NCBI RefSeq assembly: GCF_020685205.1
Contig: NZ_JAJERB010000006.1
Span: 1 to 64,000, forward strand
Source of the DNA: Hymenobacter translucens
Lineage (GTDB): Bacteria > Bacteroidota > Bacteroidia > Cytophagales > Hymenobacteraceae
Reading direction: 5' to 3'
Length of the DNA stretch: 64,000 nt
The notes under the pieces are model-generated. The model saw nothing but the letters and a program-made list of their open reading frames with translations. It was not told the origin of the DNA and ran no database searches. The translations under genes were made by a program, and so were the position numbers. How positions within the stretch are numbered: position 1 is the first letter of the stretch; each line of letters begins with the position of its first letter. Of this stretch, positions 49,041 to 56,964 are shown piece after piece.

Positions 49041-51434
49041 ATGATATCTTCGCTACGCCCTGCCCGTTTTCGCTTTGCTTCCGCCCTGCTCTGGTGCTGC
49101 TTGCTGCTCGGAGCCGTGGCCGCACCCGGCACGTCGGCCCGGGCACAAAGCACGGCGGGCTTCGGCGACTGGCAGCTGCACCTGCCGGCCAACCGGGTCC
49201 GGGCCCTGGCCGATGCCGGCGACCGGGTATACGTAGCGGCCGAGGATGCCTTCTTTTACTTCGACAAAGAGCTGAACACGACCCGCCTGCTTTCGCGCCG
49301 CGACGGACTGAGCGACGTGCGGGTGAATACGGTGGCGTACGACTCGGTGAGCCGGCAGGTGCTGGTCGCCTACCGCAGCGCCAACATCGACGTGCTGCGG
49401 CCCGACGGCACGATTCAGAACGTGAGCGACATTGCCCGCAAGCAGATCAGCGGCGACAAAATTATCAACACGATTTACGTCAGCGGCAAGCTGGCCTACC
49501 TGTCGTGCAGCTTTGGCCTGGTCGTGTTCGATCTGGTCAAGCTGGAAATCCGGGACACGTATTCCAACATCGGCCCCGGCGGCACGGCCGTCCAGGTATT
49601 CTCGACCACCGTGCTGCGCGACTCCCTGTACGCGGCTACGTCGGCCGGCCTGATGCGCGGGCGGATCGGCACGGGCGGCGACAACCTGGTGGACTACCGC
49701 AAATGGACCATCGACCAGCCCGGGGCGCCCGGCAACCCCTACCAGACCCTGGCCACCCAGGATGGCAAGGTGTACGCGGGCAAAACCTTCGGGAACCTGC
49801 TGCGCTTTGGCGGTACGGGCCGGGGCTGGCAGCCTATCTTCAGCATCTACGCCGACTTATATCAGCAGCTGACGCCCTCCCGGGCCGGGCTGCTGCTGGC
49901 TACCCGGCAGTCGGCCCCGGCCAATGCCAAGGTGCTGATTTACAATCCCCGCACCGGGGCCGTTACGCCGTTGCGCAGCCCGCTGCTTGTGCAGCCCCAG
50001 GCGGTGCTGCGCAGCCGCAACGGCGACATTTACATCGGCGACTTCGAAAACGGCCTGGTTCGCACCACGGACCGCATGCAGTTCGAGAACTTTCTCACCA
50101 ATGGTCCGGCCGAGGCGCGGGCGTTCAGCGTGCTGGCTGACGCGGCCACCAACACCGTTACCGTCTTCACGGGCGGCCACCAGGACAACTACGTGCAGAA
50201 CGACTATTTCGGCGGCTTCTACGAGTACAAGGAAGGGCGCTGGACCAACATCACCAACAAGACGATTCCGGACCTCACCCAGTTTCCCAACACCAAGGAC
50301 CTGACCCGGGGCGCCCGCACGGCCGACGGCACGCTTTACATCGGCAGCTACGGCAACGGGGTTCTGAAGTGGGAGGGCCCCGGTAAGTTTCAGGCGTTCG
50401 GAGTCACGAACAGCACCCTGCGAAGCGCCCTGCCGGTTACCGACCCCAACTACCAGAAGTTTGTGCGGGTGACGGACCTGGCCGTGGATGCCGACGGTAA
50501 GCTCTGGGTGGTAAACCGCCACCAGCTGCCGCAGACATCCGGCCTGCACGTCTACGACCCGGTAAGCGGTAACTGGGCAGCCATCCGCCACTTCCCCGGC
50601 TCGGAAAACCTGGACCGCATTGCCCTCGACGACTTTGGCAACCCCTGGGTGACGGAAGCCCGCCGGCTGGGCAACGGCCTGACGTTTTACGACAAGGAAA
50701 GCCTGGGAGTCCGGAAGTTCACGGAAGCGGACGGCCTGCCCGCCGGCGACGTGTACGACATCGTGCGCGACCGGAAAGGGGAAATCTGGGTGGGCACGTC
50801 CAAAGGGGTAGCCTACTTTGCCGACCCCAGCCTGGCATTACCCCAGGGCGGCCCACCCAGCACGTTCAGTACGCCCACCGTTATGTATGGCCTGAGCAAA
50901 GGCTTTCCGGCCTTGCGCGACGAGGTGGTGCGGGCCGTAGCCGTGGATGGCAGCAACCGGAAGTGGTTTGGCACCGATCGGGGCCTGTGGTATTTCTCCG
51001 AAGATGCCGACGAAGGGCTGCTGCACTTTACCACCGAAAACAGCCCCCTGCCGTCGAACCGCATTGTGGACGTGGCGGTAAACGACAAAACCGGAGAAGT
51101 ATTCGTGGTCACGGACGCCGGCGTAGTAGCCTACCGGGGCACTGCCACCGTAACCGAAGGCAAGCCCGACTGCGCCCGGGTGTCACCCAACCCGGTCCGG
51201 ACCAACTTTGCCGGGGTCGTGGGCATCACCGGGCTGGCCAACAACGGCTTCGTCAAAATCACTGATATCACCGGCAAGCTCGTCTACCAGACCCGGGCCA
51301 GTGGGGGCGGGGTCACCTGGAACCTGGCCGACTACAACGGCCGCAAGGTGCAGTCGGGCGTGTACCTGGTGCTTTCTTCCGATGCCGATGGCAAAAACGG
51401 CTGCATCAGCAAAATAGCGGTAGTGGCTGAATGA
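49041..51434 (+). CDS. porZ: Type IX secretion component PorZ
   Basis: PorZ is a surface member of the T9SS attachment complex, thought to present A-type LPS to the sortase PorU. The 797-residue protein has a signal peptide (to about residue 36, SARAQ) and two-component-regulator-like propeller repeats, such as RVRALADAGDRVYVAAEDAF, LSRRDGLSDVRVNTV and GEIWVGTSKGVAYFA. A C-terminal sorting-type domain (VSPNPVRTNFAGVVGITG, then VQSGVYLVLS) ends the protein. Its place directly before recO is the usual synteny in this phylum. The ATG at 49041 is set by the signal peptide. Confidence 0.9.
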   Translation: MISSLRPARFRFASALLWCCLLLGAVAAPGTSARAQSTAGFGDWQLHLPANRVRALADAGDRVYVAAEDAFFYFDKELNTTRLLSRRDGLSDVRVNTVAYDSVSRQVLVAYRSANIDVLRPDGTIQNVSDIARKQISGDKIINTIYVSGKLAYLSCSFGLVVFDLVKLEIRDTYSNIGPGGTAVQVFSTTVLRDSLYAATSAGLMRGRIGTGGDNLVDYRKWTIDQPGAPGNPYQTLATQDGKVYAGKTFGNLLRFGGTGRGWQPIFSIYADLYQQLTPSRAGLLLATRQSAPANAKVLIYNPRTGAVTPLRSPLLVQPQAVLRSRNGDIYIGDFENGLVRTTDRMQFENFLTNGPAEARAFSVLADAATNTVTVFTGGHQDNYVQNDYFGGFYEYKEGRWTNITNKTIPDLTQFPNTKDLTRGARTADGTLYIGSYGNGVLKWEGPGKFQAFGVTNSTLRSALPVTDPNYQKFVRVTDLAVDADGKLWVVNRHQLPQTSGLHVYDPVSGNWAAIRHFPGSENLDRIALDDFGNPWVTEARRLGNGLTFYDKESLGVRKFTEADGLPAGDVYDIVRDRKGEIWVGTSKGVAYFADPSLALPQGGPPSTFSTPTVMYGLSKGFPALRDEVVRAVAVDGSNRKWFGTDRGLWYFSEDADEGLLHFTTENSPLPSNRIVDVAVNDKTGEVFVVTDAGVVAYRGTATVTEGKPDCARVSPNPVRTNFAGVVGITGLANNGFVKITDITGKLVYQTRASGGGVTWNLADYNGRKVQSGVYLVLSSDADGKNGCISKIAVVAE

Positions 51435-51604
51435 TGAATTAATAATTAAGAATTAGTAATTAAGAATTGGTGTTGTAGTTCGCACGGCTTCTTCGTGAAG
51501 AAGGTACGTCCTGAGTGAAGAGCCCCGATAGGCTTTTTTCAGCGGGTCACCAGCCACGGGCTGAATCAATTCCTCATTACTGATTCGTAATTACTAATTA
51601 AAAA
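51435..51604. repeat. Gap-filling inverted-repeat element, AATTAAGAATT type, long core
   Basis: It spans the porZ-recO gap from the base after the porZ stop to 5 bp before the recO ATG. The left array (51436-51470) has AATTAAGAATTAG words. The right array (about 51566-51604) is more diverged (CATTACTGATTCGTAATTAC). The core of about 95 nt holds a small hairpin, CTTCTTC/GAAGAAG (51489-51504), and a C-T-rich tail with T6. Confidence 0.8.
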
Positions 51605-51609
51605 CAGCC

Positions 51610-52335
51610 ATGCTGATTAAAACCCGGGGTATCGTTCTGAACTACATCAAGTATCGCGAAACCTCAATTATTGCCCGGGTGTACACCGAGCGGCTGGGCC
51701 TGCAGACCTACATCGTGAACGGGGTGCGCAAGGCCAAGCCCCCGGGCCGGATTGCGCTGTTTCAGCCCTTCACCATGCTCGACCTGGTCGCTTACACGGC
51801 CCGGCAGGGCGGCATCACCCGCCTGTCGGAGTTCCGCTGCTCGGAGTCGTTCAGCTCGATTCCGTTTGATATGCGCAAAAGCAGCGTGGTGCTGTTCCTC
51901 TCGGAGGTAGTGGGGCGCACGGTGCTGGAGGAGGAAGAAAACGAGCCTCTGTTCAACTTCCTGCACGACTCCATTCTGGCTTTCGACCAGCAGCAGGAAG
52001 GCTTCGAGAACTTCGCGCTGGTGTTTCTGCTGCAGCTGGCTATGTACCTGGGCTTCGGGGCCGAGACCGGAGAGGAAATAACGTCCCAGGTGGCGTTTTC
52101 CTCGTCAGTGCCCGGTGGGGCCGGCCCCACCGGGCCGGCGGCCCTGCGCTTCCGGGAGTTTGACAAGCACTTCGACGAACTGCTCCGCGACCCGGCTTCG
52201 GCTACCATTCCCAACGGCCGGGTGCGCCGGGAGCTGATTAACGTGCTGATTCGCTACTACCAGCTGCACATCGAGAAGCTCGGCGACATCCGCTCCCTCG
52301 ACGTGCTGTCGGAAGTGCTGGCCGAGTCCGAATAA
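51610..52335 (+). CDS. recO: DNA repair protein RecO
   Basis: RecO helps load RecA on SSB-coated DNA in the RecFOR pathway. The 241-residue product opens with the OB-fold text KTRGIVLNYIKYRETSIIARV and GLQTYIVNGVRKAK. A helical domain follows (SVVLFLSEVVGRTVLEEEEN). The four-cysteine zinc finger found in some RecO proteins is absent, as is usual in Bacteroidota. The ATG follows an inverted-repeat element and a strong terminator follows the gene. Confidence 0.95.
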   Translation: MLIKTRGIVLNYIKYRETSIIARVYTERLGLQTYIVNGVRKAKPPGRIALFQPFTMLDLVAYTARQGGITRLSEFRCSESFSSIPFDMRKSSVVLFLSEVVGRTVLEEEENEPLFNFLHDSILAFDQQQEGFENFALVFLLQLAMYLGFGAETGEEITSQVAFSSSVPGGAGPTGPAALRFREFDKHFDELLRDPASATIPNGRVRRELINVLIRYYQLHIEKLGDIRSLDVLSEVLAESE

Positions 52336-52346
52336 AGCCTGAAAGA

Positions 52347-52380
52347 AAAAGCCCCCGTCGGTTCCGACGGGGGCTTTTTT
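52347..52380. terminator. Bidirectional terminator between recO and the FKBP cluster
   Basis: Two perfect 15-nt arms (52347-52361 and 52364-52378, AAAAGCCCCCGTCGG and complement) have A and T tracts at the outer ends. It separates recO from the convergent FKBP genes. Confidence 0.92.
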
Positions 52381-52399
52381 GTGCAAGGGCATAGCGCCG

Positions 52400-52840
52400 C
52401 TACTTAATCTTGACGACCTCCAGCTCGAAGATCAGGTCGGTGTCGGGCGGAATCTGGTACTGGCTTTCATCGTCGGGGTTGCGGACACCCTTGGCTCCGT
52501 AGGCCAACGCGGCCGGAATCCAGACCCGGACCCGGCTGCCGGCCGGCAGCAGGGCAAACACCTCGTCCCAGCCCCGGATAACTTCGCCCCGGCCCAGCCG
52601 AAAGCGCAGCGGACCCGTGGTGGCGGAGCTTTCGAACATGCGGCCGTTGGGCAGAAACCCCGTGTAGTGGGCCACGATGCGGGAGCCCGGCTTGGGCAGG
52701 CTGCCCGGGCCGCGCTGATGAACCACGTAGCGCAGGCCGCTGTCCGTCCGGACCGTATCGGGCCGGGCTTGCTGGGCCCGGGCTCCGGCCGAAAGCAGCA
52801 GAACCAGTCCCAGCACCAGGAAAAACAGCCTGCGCTTCAT
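52400..52840 (-). CDS. FKBP-type peptidyl-prolyl isomerase, soluble periplasmic
   Basis: The 146-residue product is a single FKBP domain with a signal peptide ending near residue 22 (SAGARAQ) and no lipobox cysteine. Active-site landmarks are VAHYTGFLPNGRMFESS, VIRGWDEVFALLPAGSRVRV and IPAALAYGAKG. It speeds proline isomerisation in exported proteins. It is last of four FKBP genes, 7 bp after the previous one. The start is the first ATG, giving a normal KRR leader. Confidence 0.92.
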   Translation of the reverse strand: MKRRLFFLVLGLVLLLSAGARAQQARPDTVRTDSGLRYVVHQRGPGSLPKPGSRIVAHYTGFLPNGRMFESSATTGPLRFRLGRGEVIRGWDEVFALLPAGSRVRVWIPAALAYGAKGVRNPDDESQYQIPPDTDLIFELEVVKIK

Positions 52841-52847
52841 CGGTAGC

Positions 52848-53420
52848 TTACTGAACGTTCAGAATTTCCATATCGAACAGCAGCGGCGTATCCGGCAGGA
52901 TGCCGTACGACCCATCGGGACGCCGGGAGCCGGTGGGGCCGTAGGCGAGGTAGGAGGGAATCAGCAACAGTTTCCGGTCTCCTTTCTTGAACGAGAGCAG
53001 GCCCTGGTCCCAGCCCTTAATCACGCGGCCGGCGCCCACCACAAAGCTGATGCAGCCGCAGGGAGTGCGGTTGTCGGTGGAGTTGTCGAAAATCTCCCCG
53101 TCGCGGTTGGCGGTCAGAAACTTGCCGATGTATTTCACTTCTACCGTCTTGCCGCTGGTTACGGCGGTGCCGGTGCCCTCGGTAATGGGTACCAGGTACA
53201 TGCCGGAGTTCAGGCGCTGGTAGTTGGTGATGTTGTGGCGGGTGAGGTAGGCCATGATGAGGCCGTCATCAATTTTCTTAAACTCTTCCTCGTGCTCCCG
53301 GGCTGCTTTGGCCAGGACATTTTCAGTGTTGCAGCTTCCGAGCAGGGCCACGGGGGCGGCGGCCAGCAACAGGGACAGCAGGCGGATCAGGAGGGGGCGG
53401 CCCAGTAGCTTCATCGTCAT
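52848..53420 (-). CDS. FKBP-type peptidyl-prolyl isomerase lipoprotein
   Basis: The roughly 190-residue product has a lipobox (LLGSC, about residue 30), so it is probably membrane-anchored. A charged helical spacer precedes the FKBP core (VEVKYIGKF, GRVIKGWDQGLLSFKKGDRK, IPSYLAYGPTG). Two cysteines in the unusual insert NRTPCGCISF may pair. Three in-frame ATGs lie close together (53423, 53420, 53414). AAGGAG sits 3 and 6 bp before the first two, so 53420 has the best spacing. Confidence 0.9.
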   Translation of the reverse strand: MTMKLLGRPLLIRLLSLLLAAAPVALLGSCNTENVLAKAAREHEEEFKKIDDGLIMAYLTRHNITNYQRLNSGMYLVPITEGTGTAVTSGKTVEVKYIGKFLTANRDGEIFDNSTDNRTPCGCISFVVGAGRVIKGWDQGLLSFKKGDRKLLLIPSYLAYGPTGSRRPDGSYGILPDTPLLFDMEILNVQ

Positions 53421-53478
53421 CATTTTCTCCTTAAATGGCGGCTGTGGTCGCAAAACCAGTCGGCCGCCGAATCATTAG

Positions 53479-53979
53479 TTAGCGAACGTTCACCAGCTCC
53501 ACGTCGAAGCGAAGCACGGCGTTAGGCGGAATCGAGCCCCCGCCGGCTCCCTTCGGGCCGTAGCCCAGCCGGGAAGGAATCAGCAGGATGGCCTTGCTGC
53601 CCTTGTTCAGTTGCGCGATGCCCAGATCCCAGCCCTGAATCACCTGGCCGACGCCCAGGGTGAAGTCGAAGGGCGTGTTGCCCCGGCGGGAAGTGGCATC
53701 GAACACCGTGCCGTCGAGCAGCATGCCCGTGTACAGTACGGATACCGTTTGACCGGTCCGGGGTTGCACGCCGGTGGCCGTCGTAACCGGCACCACGTAC
53801 AGGCCCGACTCGAGGCGCACGGCCCCGGTCAGCTTCTGGTCGCTGATGTACTGCTTGATAAGCTCCTCGTCGATGGGGCCGTAGTCCTTTTCCTTGGTGC
53901 AGGCCGAAACCAGGCTCAGCAGCAACAGCAGGAGGGGAGCAACGCGCAGGCGCGACCAGGCAGCGGGGAAGGAAAGCAT
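53479..53979 (-). CDS. FKBP-type peptidyl-prolyl isomerase lipoprotein
   Basis: The 166-residue product has a signal peptide and lipobox (LLSLVSAC, cysteine near residue 27), then a short acidic region and one FKBP domain. Landmarks are VSVLYTGMLLDGTVFDATS, GQVIQGWDLGIAQLNKGSKA and IPSRLGYGPKGAG. The ATG at 53979 is chosen because it starts the signal peptide; the longer frame overlaps the neighbouring gene. It is a paralogue of both neighbours. Confidence 0.92.
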   Translation of the reverse strand: MLSFPAAWSRLRVAPLLLLLLSLVSACTKEKDYGPIDEELIKQYISDQKLTGAVRLESGLYVVPVTTATGVQPRTGQTVSVLYTGMLLDGTVFDATSRRGNTPFDFTLGVGQVIQGWDLGIAQLNKGSKAILLIPSRLGYGPKGAGGGSIPPNAVLRFDVELVNVR

Positions 53980-53984
53980 AGGTG

Positions 53985-54020
53985 CAGAAAAGAAGTTGCC
54001 GCCCCGGGCAGGGGCGGCAA
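53985..54020 (-). terminator. Hairpin terminator between FKBP genes
   Basis: A 10-bp perfect G+C-rich stem TTGCCGCCCC/GGGGCGGCAA (53996-54005 with 54011-54020) is followed on the minus strand by CTTCTTTTCTG. It may reduce expression of the three downstream FKBP genes relative to the first. Confidence 0.6.
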
Positions 54021-54028
54021 CGAAAGAA

Positions 54029-54988
54029 TTACTTAACGTCAACCAGTTCCACGTCGAAGCGGAGCACGGCATCAGCCGGAATGTCGGCTCCGGCTCCGCG
54101 CTGACCGTACGCCAGCGACGAAGGAATCAGCAGGGTGGCTTTCGAGCCTTTGTTGAGCAGGGCAATGCCCTTGTCCCAGCCCGGAATCACCTGGCCTACG
54201 CCCAGGGGGAATTCGATGGGCTTGCCGGCGTTGCTTTTCACCGAGGAGTCGAACTCCTTGCCGTCGAGCAGGGTGCCCTTGTAGTTTACGCTCACCGTCT
54301 GGCCCTGCTTGGGCTTGGCGCCGGTGCCGGTCTGGGTTACCACGTAGTAGATGCCGGAGGGGTCTTTCTGCGCGGTCAGGTTGTTTTTCTTGATGTAGTC
54401 CTGCAGGATCACGTCGTCCTTCTTGAGCTGCTGCTCGGCGTAGGCCATCATCTTGCGCTGCTGCTCCTCCATCATCTTCTGCTGGTCGGCGGTAGCTTCT
54501 TCGCGGCTCTGAATCTTCTCGGCCTTCACGTACATCGTCATCGTGTTGCCGGCCTTCTTCATGAAGGGGGGCACGGGCTGCTTGAACGACTTGGCGAAGA
54601 TGGTGTCCACGTTAAAACGGAACACGCCGCTGTCGCCGGGCTGCAGCAGGGCAATGGCTTCTTCGATGCCGCCCTTGGTTTTCACTTCCTGCAACTCAAT
54701 GCGCATCGGAATGCCCATCTGCTGCTTGCGCGAGTTGAACAGCACCGAGTCCTTGGCTGTGCGGTACTCCACGTTCAGCGCCATGATCTTACCCGTGCGG
54801 TCCTTGTAGGTAGCGTCGCCCTCGGGGGTTACTTCGCGGGAGCTGTACTTGCCACCCTCGCTTTTGAAGACTTTGTACTCGATACCCGACTTGGTTTTGG
54901 CAAAGTCGCCACCACCTTTATTACACGAGGAGAAACCCAGAACACCACCTGCCAGGGCCAGGTACAGAAAATTGCGTTGGAGGAGCAT
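54029..54988 (-). CDS. FKBP-type peptidyl-prolyl isomerase lipoprotein with extra N-terminal domain
   Basis: This is the largest of the four FKBPs, 319 residues. Lipobox: GFSSC, cysteine near residue 22. Residues about 25-165 form a degenerate FKBP-like domain (GIEYKVFKSEGG, LLQPGDSGVFRFNVD). A helix rich in Q, M and K (about 165-200) follows, then a canonical FKBP domain in the last 120 residues (VSVNYKGTLLDGKEFDSS, GQVIPGWDKGIALLNKG, SSLAYGQRG). This layout resembles dimeric chaperone FKBPs. The ATG at 54988 begins the signal peptide. Confidence 0.92.
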   Translation of the reverse strand: MLLQRNFLYLALAGGVLGFSSCNKGGGDFAKTKSGIEYKVFKSEGGKYSSREVTPEGDATYKDRTGKIMALNVEYRTAKDSVLFNSRKQQMGIPMRIELQEVKTKGGIEEAIALLQPGDSGVFRFNVDTIFAKSFKQPVPPFMKKAGNTMTMYVKAEKIQSREEATADQQKMMEEQQRKMMAYAEQQLKKDDVILQDYIKKNNLTAQKDPSGIYYVVTQTGTGAKPKQGQTVSVNYKGTLLDGKEFDSSVKSNAGKPIEFPLGVGQVIPGWDKGIALLNKGSKATLLIPSSLAYGQRGAGADIPADAVLRFDVELVDVK

Positions 54989-55025
54989 GAAAAAGAAAAG
55001 AGGATGAAGGAAAATTTTGGGCAAG

Positions 55026-56069
55026 TTACACTGAAGGCGGCGCAACAGCCAGCGGCGCGGTCACAAGTTTGGTCTGGTACTCAGGCAGCAAGTCGAGGAA
55101 GCGCTGCACCGTAGCCGGGAGCGGGTCGTGGCTGATGCCGCCGGAGGCGTTGTGGTGGCCGCCGCCCTGAAAATGCTTGCGGGCAAACTCATTGACCGAG
55201 AAGTCGCCCACCGAGCGGAAGGAAATCTTGACGGCCGGGCCCCGGTCGATAAGCACGGCGGCAAACACGACGCCCTCGATGCTGAGCGCGAAGTTGACCA
55301 GCCCCTCGGTGTCCCCGGTTTTCGACTGGTACTCACGCAGCTCGTCCTGGGTGATGGCAATGTAGGCCGTGTTGTATTCGCGCAGCACTACCAGCTTGTC
55401 TTTGAGCACGAAGCCCAGAAAGCGCAGGCGCATCTCGGAGTGGGAGTCGTAGATGCGGCGGTGCACAGCGGAAAGGTCGATGCCGGCGTCGAGCAGCTCG
55501 GCAATGATCAGGTGCACGTTGCGCGAGGTGCTGGGGTGGCGGAACGAGCCGGTGTCGGTCATGATGCCGGCGTACAGGCTTTCCCCGATGCCCCGGTCGA
55601 TCAGGGCCTGGTCGCCCAGGTCGCGGATAACTTCAAACACCAGCTCGGCCGTGGCCGCCGCCTTGGGGTTGGAAAAGTCGAGGTCGGCAAACTGCTCGGG
55701 CTCCAGGTGGTGGTCGATGAGCACCTTGGTGCCAGGCGCCGTACGGATGTACTCGCCCATCTCGCTGATACGGCCCAGGCAGCTGAAGTCCAGGCAAAAG
55801 AGCACCTCGGCCGTGCCGATGATGTCGCGCACCTGAGCGTCGTTTTTCCGGGCATCGTACACGACCACGTCCTCATTGCCGGGCATCCAGGCCAGGAAAT
55901 CGGGGTAGTCGGAGGGCGTCACAACCGTGACGTGGTGGCCCTTCTTGCGAAGGTAGCCCGCCAGCCCCAGCGAGGAGCCCAGCGCGTCGGCGTCAGGCTT
56001 GTGGTGGGTAGTGATGAAAATCTGCCGGGGCTGCGCGAGCAACTCCTTCAGGGCGGTGATTGTGGACAT
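55026..56069 (-). CDS. nrnA: Bifunctional oligoribonuclease/PAP phosphatase (NrnA-like)
   Basis: This DHH/DHHA1 phosphoesterase degrades very short RNA and 3'-phosphoadenosine 5'-phosphate. The 347-residue product has motif I HHKPDADALGSSLG, the aspartate motif LDFSCLGRI, the DHH triad in LIDHHLEPEQ and the DHHA1 glycine loop GGGHHNASGG near residue 305. All metal ligands appear intact. It is first of the cluster with the FKBP genes on the minus strand and divergent from ndk. Confidence 0.93.
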   Translation of the reverse strand: MSTITALKELLAQPRQIFITTHHKPDADALGSSLGLAGYLRKKGHHVTVVTPSDYPDFLAWMPGNEDVVVYDARKNDAQVRDIIGTAEVLFCLDFSCLGRISEMGEYIRTAPGTKVLIDHHLEPEQFADLDFSNPKAAATAELVFEVIRDLGDQALIDRGIGESLYAGIMTDTGSFRHPSTSRNVHLIIAELLDAGIDLSAVHRRIYDSHSEMRLRFLGFVLKDKLVVLREYNTAYIAITQDELREYQSKTGDTEGLVNFALSIEGVVFAAVLIDRGPAVKISFRSVGDFSVNEFARKHFQGGGHHNASGGISHDPLPATVQRFLDLLPEYQTKLVTAPLAVAPPSV

Positions 56070-56211
56070 TGCCTACTGATAGGTGGCTGAAATTCGGTTA
56101 TTTGCGCCGAAAACAAGGCGGCAAAAATCGGAAATATTCCGGAATAATCAGCCACTGTAACAAACTTGTTCCTGCTTTCAGTTCGCTGCGGGTGCTTTGC
56201 CGGCTTTCGGC

Positions 56212-56219
56212 TACTTTTG
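56212..56219 (+). promoter_or_regulatory. -7 box TACTTTTG of ndk
   Basis: This exact TAnnTTTG match lies 60 bp before the ndk ATG. No TTG is found at the 19-nt spacing. Confidence 0.5.
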
Positions 56220-56279
56220 CGGCGGCGAATGTCCGGAGCCGGACTTCCCTTCTTTCTGTTTCAACCCTCTTTTTTACGA

Positions 56280-56699
56280 ATGGCTACTAACCGCACCTTC
56301 ACGATGATTAAGCCCGATGCCGTTCAGGAAAACCACATCGGTGGTATCCTGAGCATGATCGAGCAAGGCGGCTTCCGCATCGTGGCGCTCAAAAAAGTAC
56401 TGCTGACGGCCGAGCGCGCCGGCAAATTCTACGAAGTTCACGCTGAGCGTCCCTTCTACAAAGACCTGGTTGGCTATATGTCGTCGGGCCCGATCGTAGC
56501 CGCTATTCTGGAAAAGGACAACGCCGTGGCCGACTTCCGCACCCTGATCGGAGCTACCAACCCGGCCCAGGCCGCCGAAGGCACCATCCGGAAAAAGTAC
56601 GCCAAGAGCATTGAGGCCAACGCCGTGCACGGCTCCGACTCCGACGAAAACGCCCAGATCGAAGGCAGCTTCTTTTTCGGCGCCGACGAGCAGTTCTAA
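56280..56699 (+). CDS. ndk: Nucleoside diphosphate kinase
   Basis: The enzyme balances nucleoside triphosphate pools by phosphate transfer through a histidine. The 139-residue product has the start [11 protein letters not shown] and the catalytic histidine in [12 protein letters not shown] (about residue 117). Length and fold are standard. The start at 56280 is the family start; the frame is open upstream but passes through the promoter. Confidence 0.97.
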   Translation: MATNRTFTMIKPDAVQENHIGGILSMIEQGGFRIVALKKVLLTAERAGKFYEVHAERPFYKDLVGYMSSGPIVAAILEKDNAVADFRTLIGATNPAQAAEGTIRKKYAKSIEANAVHGSDSDENAQIEGSFFFGADEQF

Positions 56700-56800
56700 G
56701 CTCACTTGGCTGTTGGCGAATAGCTCATAGCACTTAGCTTTTCCGGCAGGGCCGGAGCGCGTAAGCAACCGCGTCGTCGGATTCTCGCGGCCTTGTTTTG

Positions 56801-56863
56801 AAAACAGCATAACAAAAAACCCGCCTGGCAGCCTGCCAGGCGGGTTTTTTGTTATGCTGTTTT
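56801..56863. terminator. 30-bp perfect palindromic terminator
   Basis: The arms 56801-56830 and 56834-56863 are perfect complements over 30 bp with a 3-nt loop. The inner 10 bp is G+C-rich (CCGCCTGGCA) and the next part is A6/T6, so it works for ndk and for the convergent transporter. The outer AACAGCATAAC half adds pairing beyond what termination needs. Confidence 0.92.
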
Positions 56864-56964
56864 TAGACTGTTTTTATACTCTTCGTATACCAAATGCCGG
56901 GAGGGCTGCTCTAATCACCGGCGGGCTCCCAGCCAGACAAGCTCGAACTGATGCAGCCGGCCGC

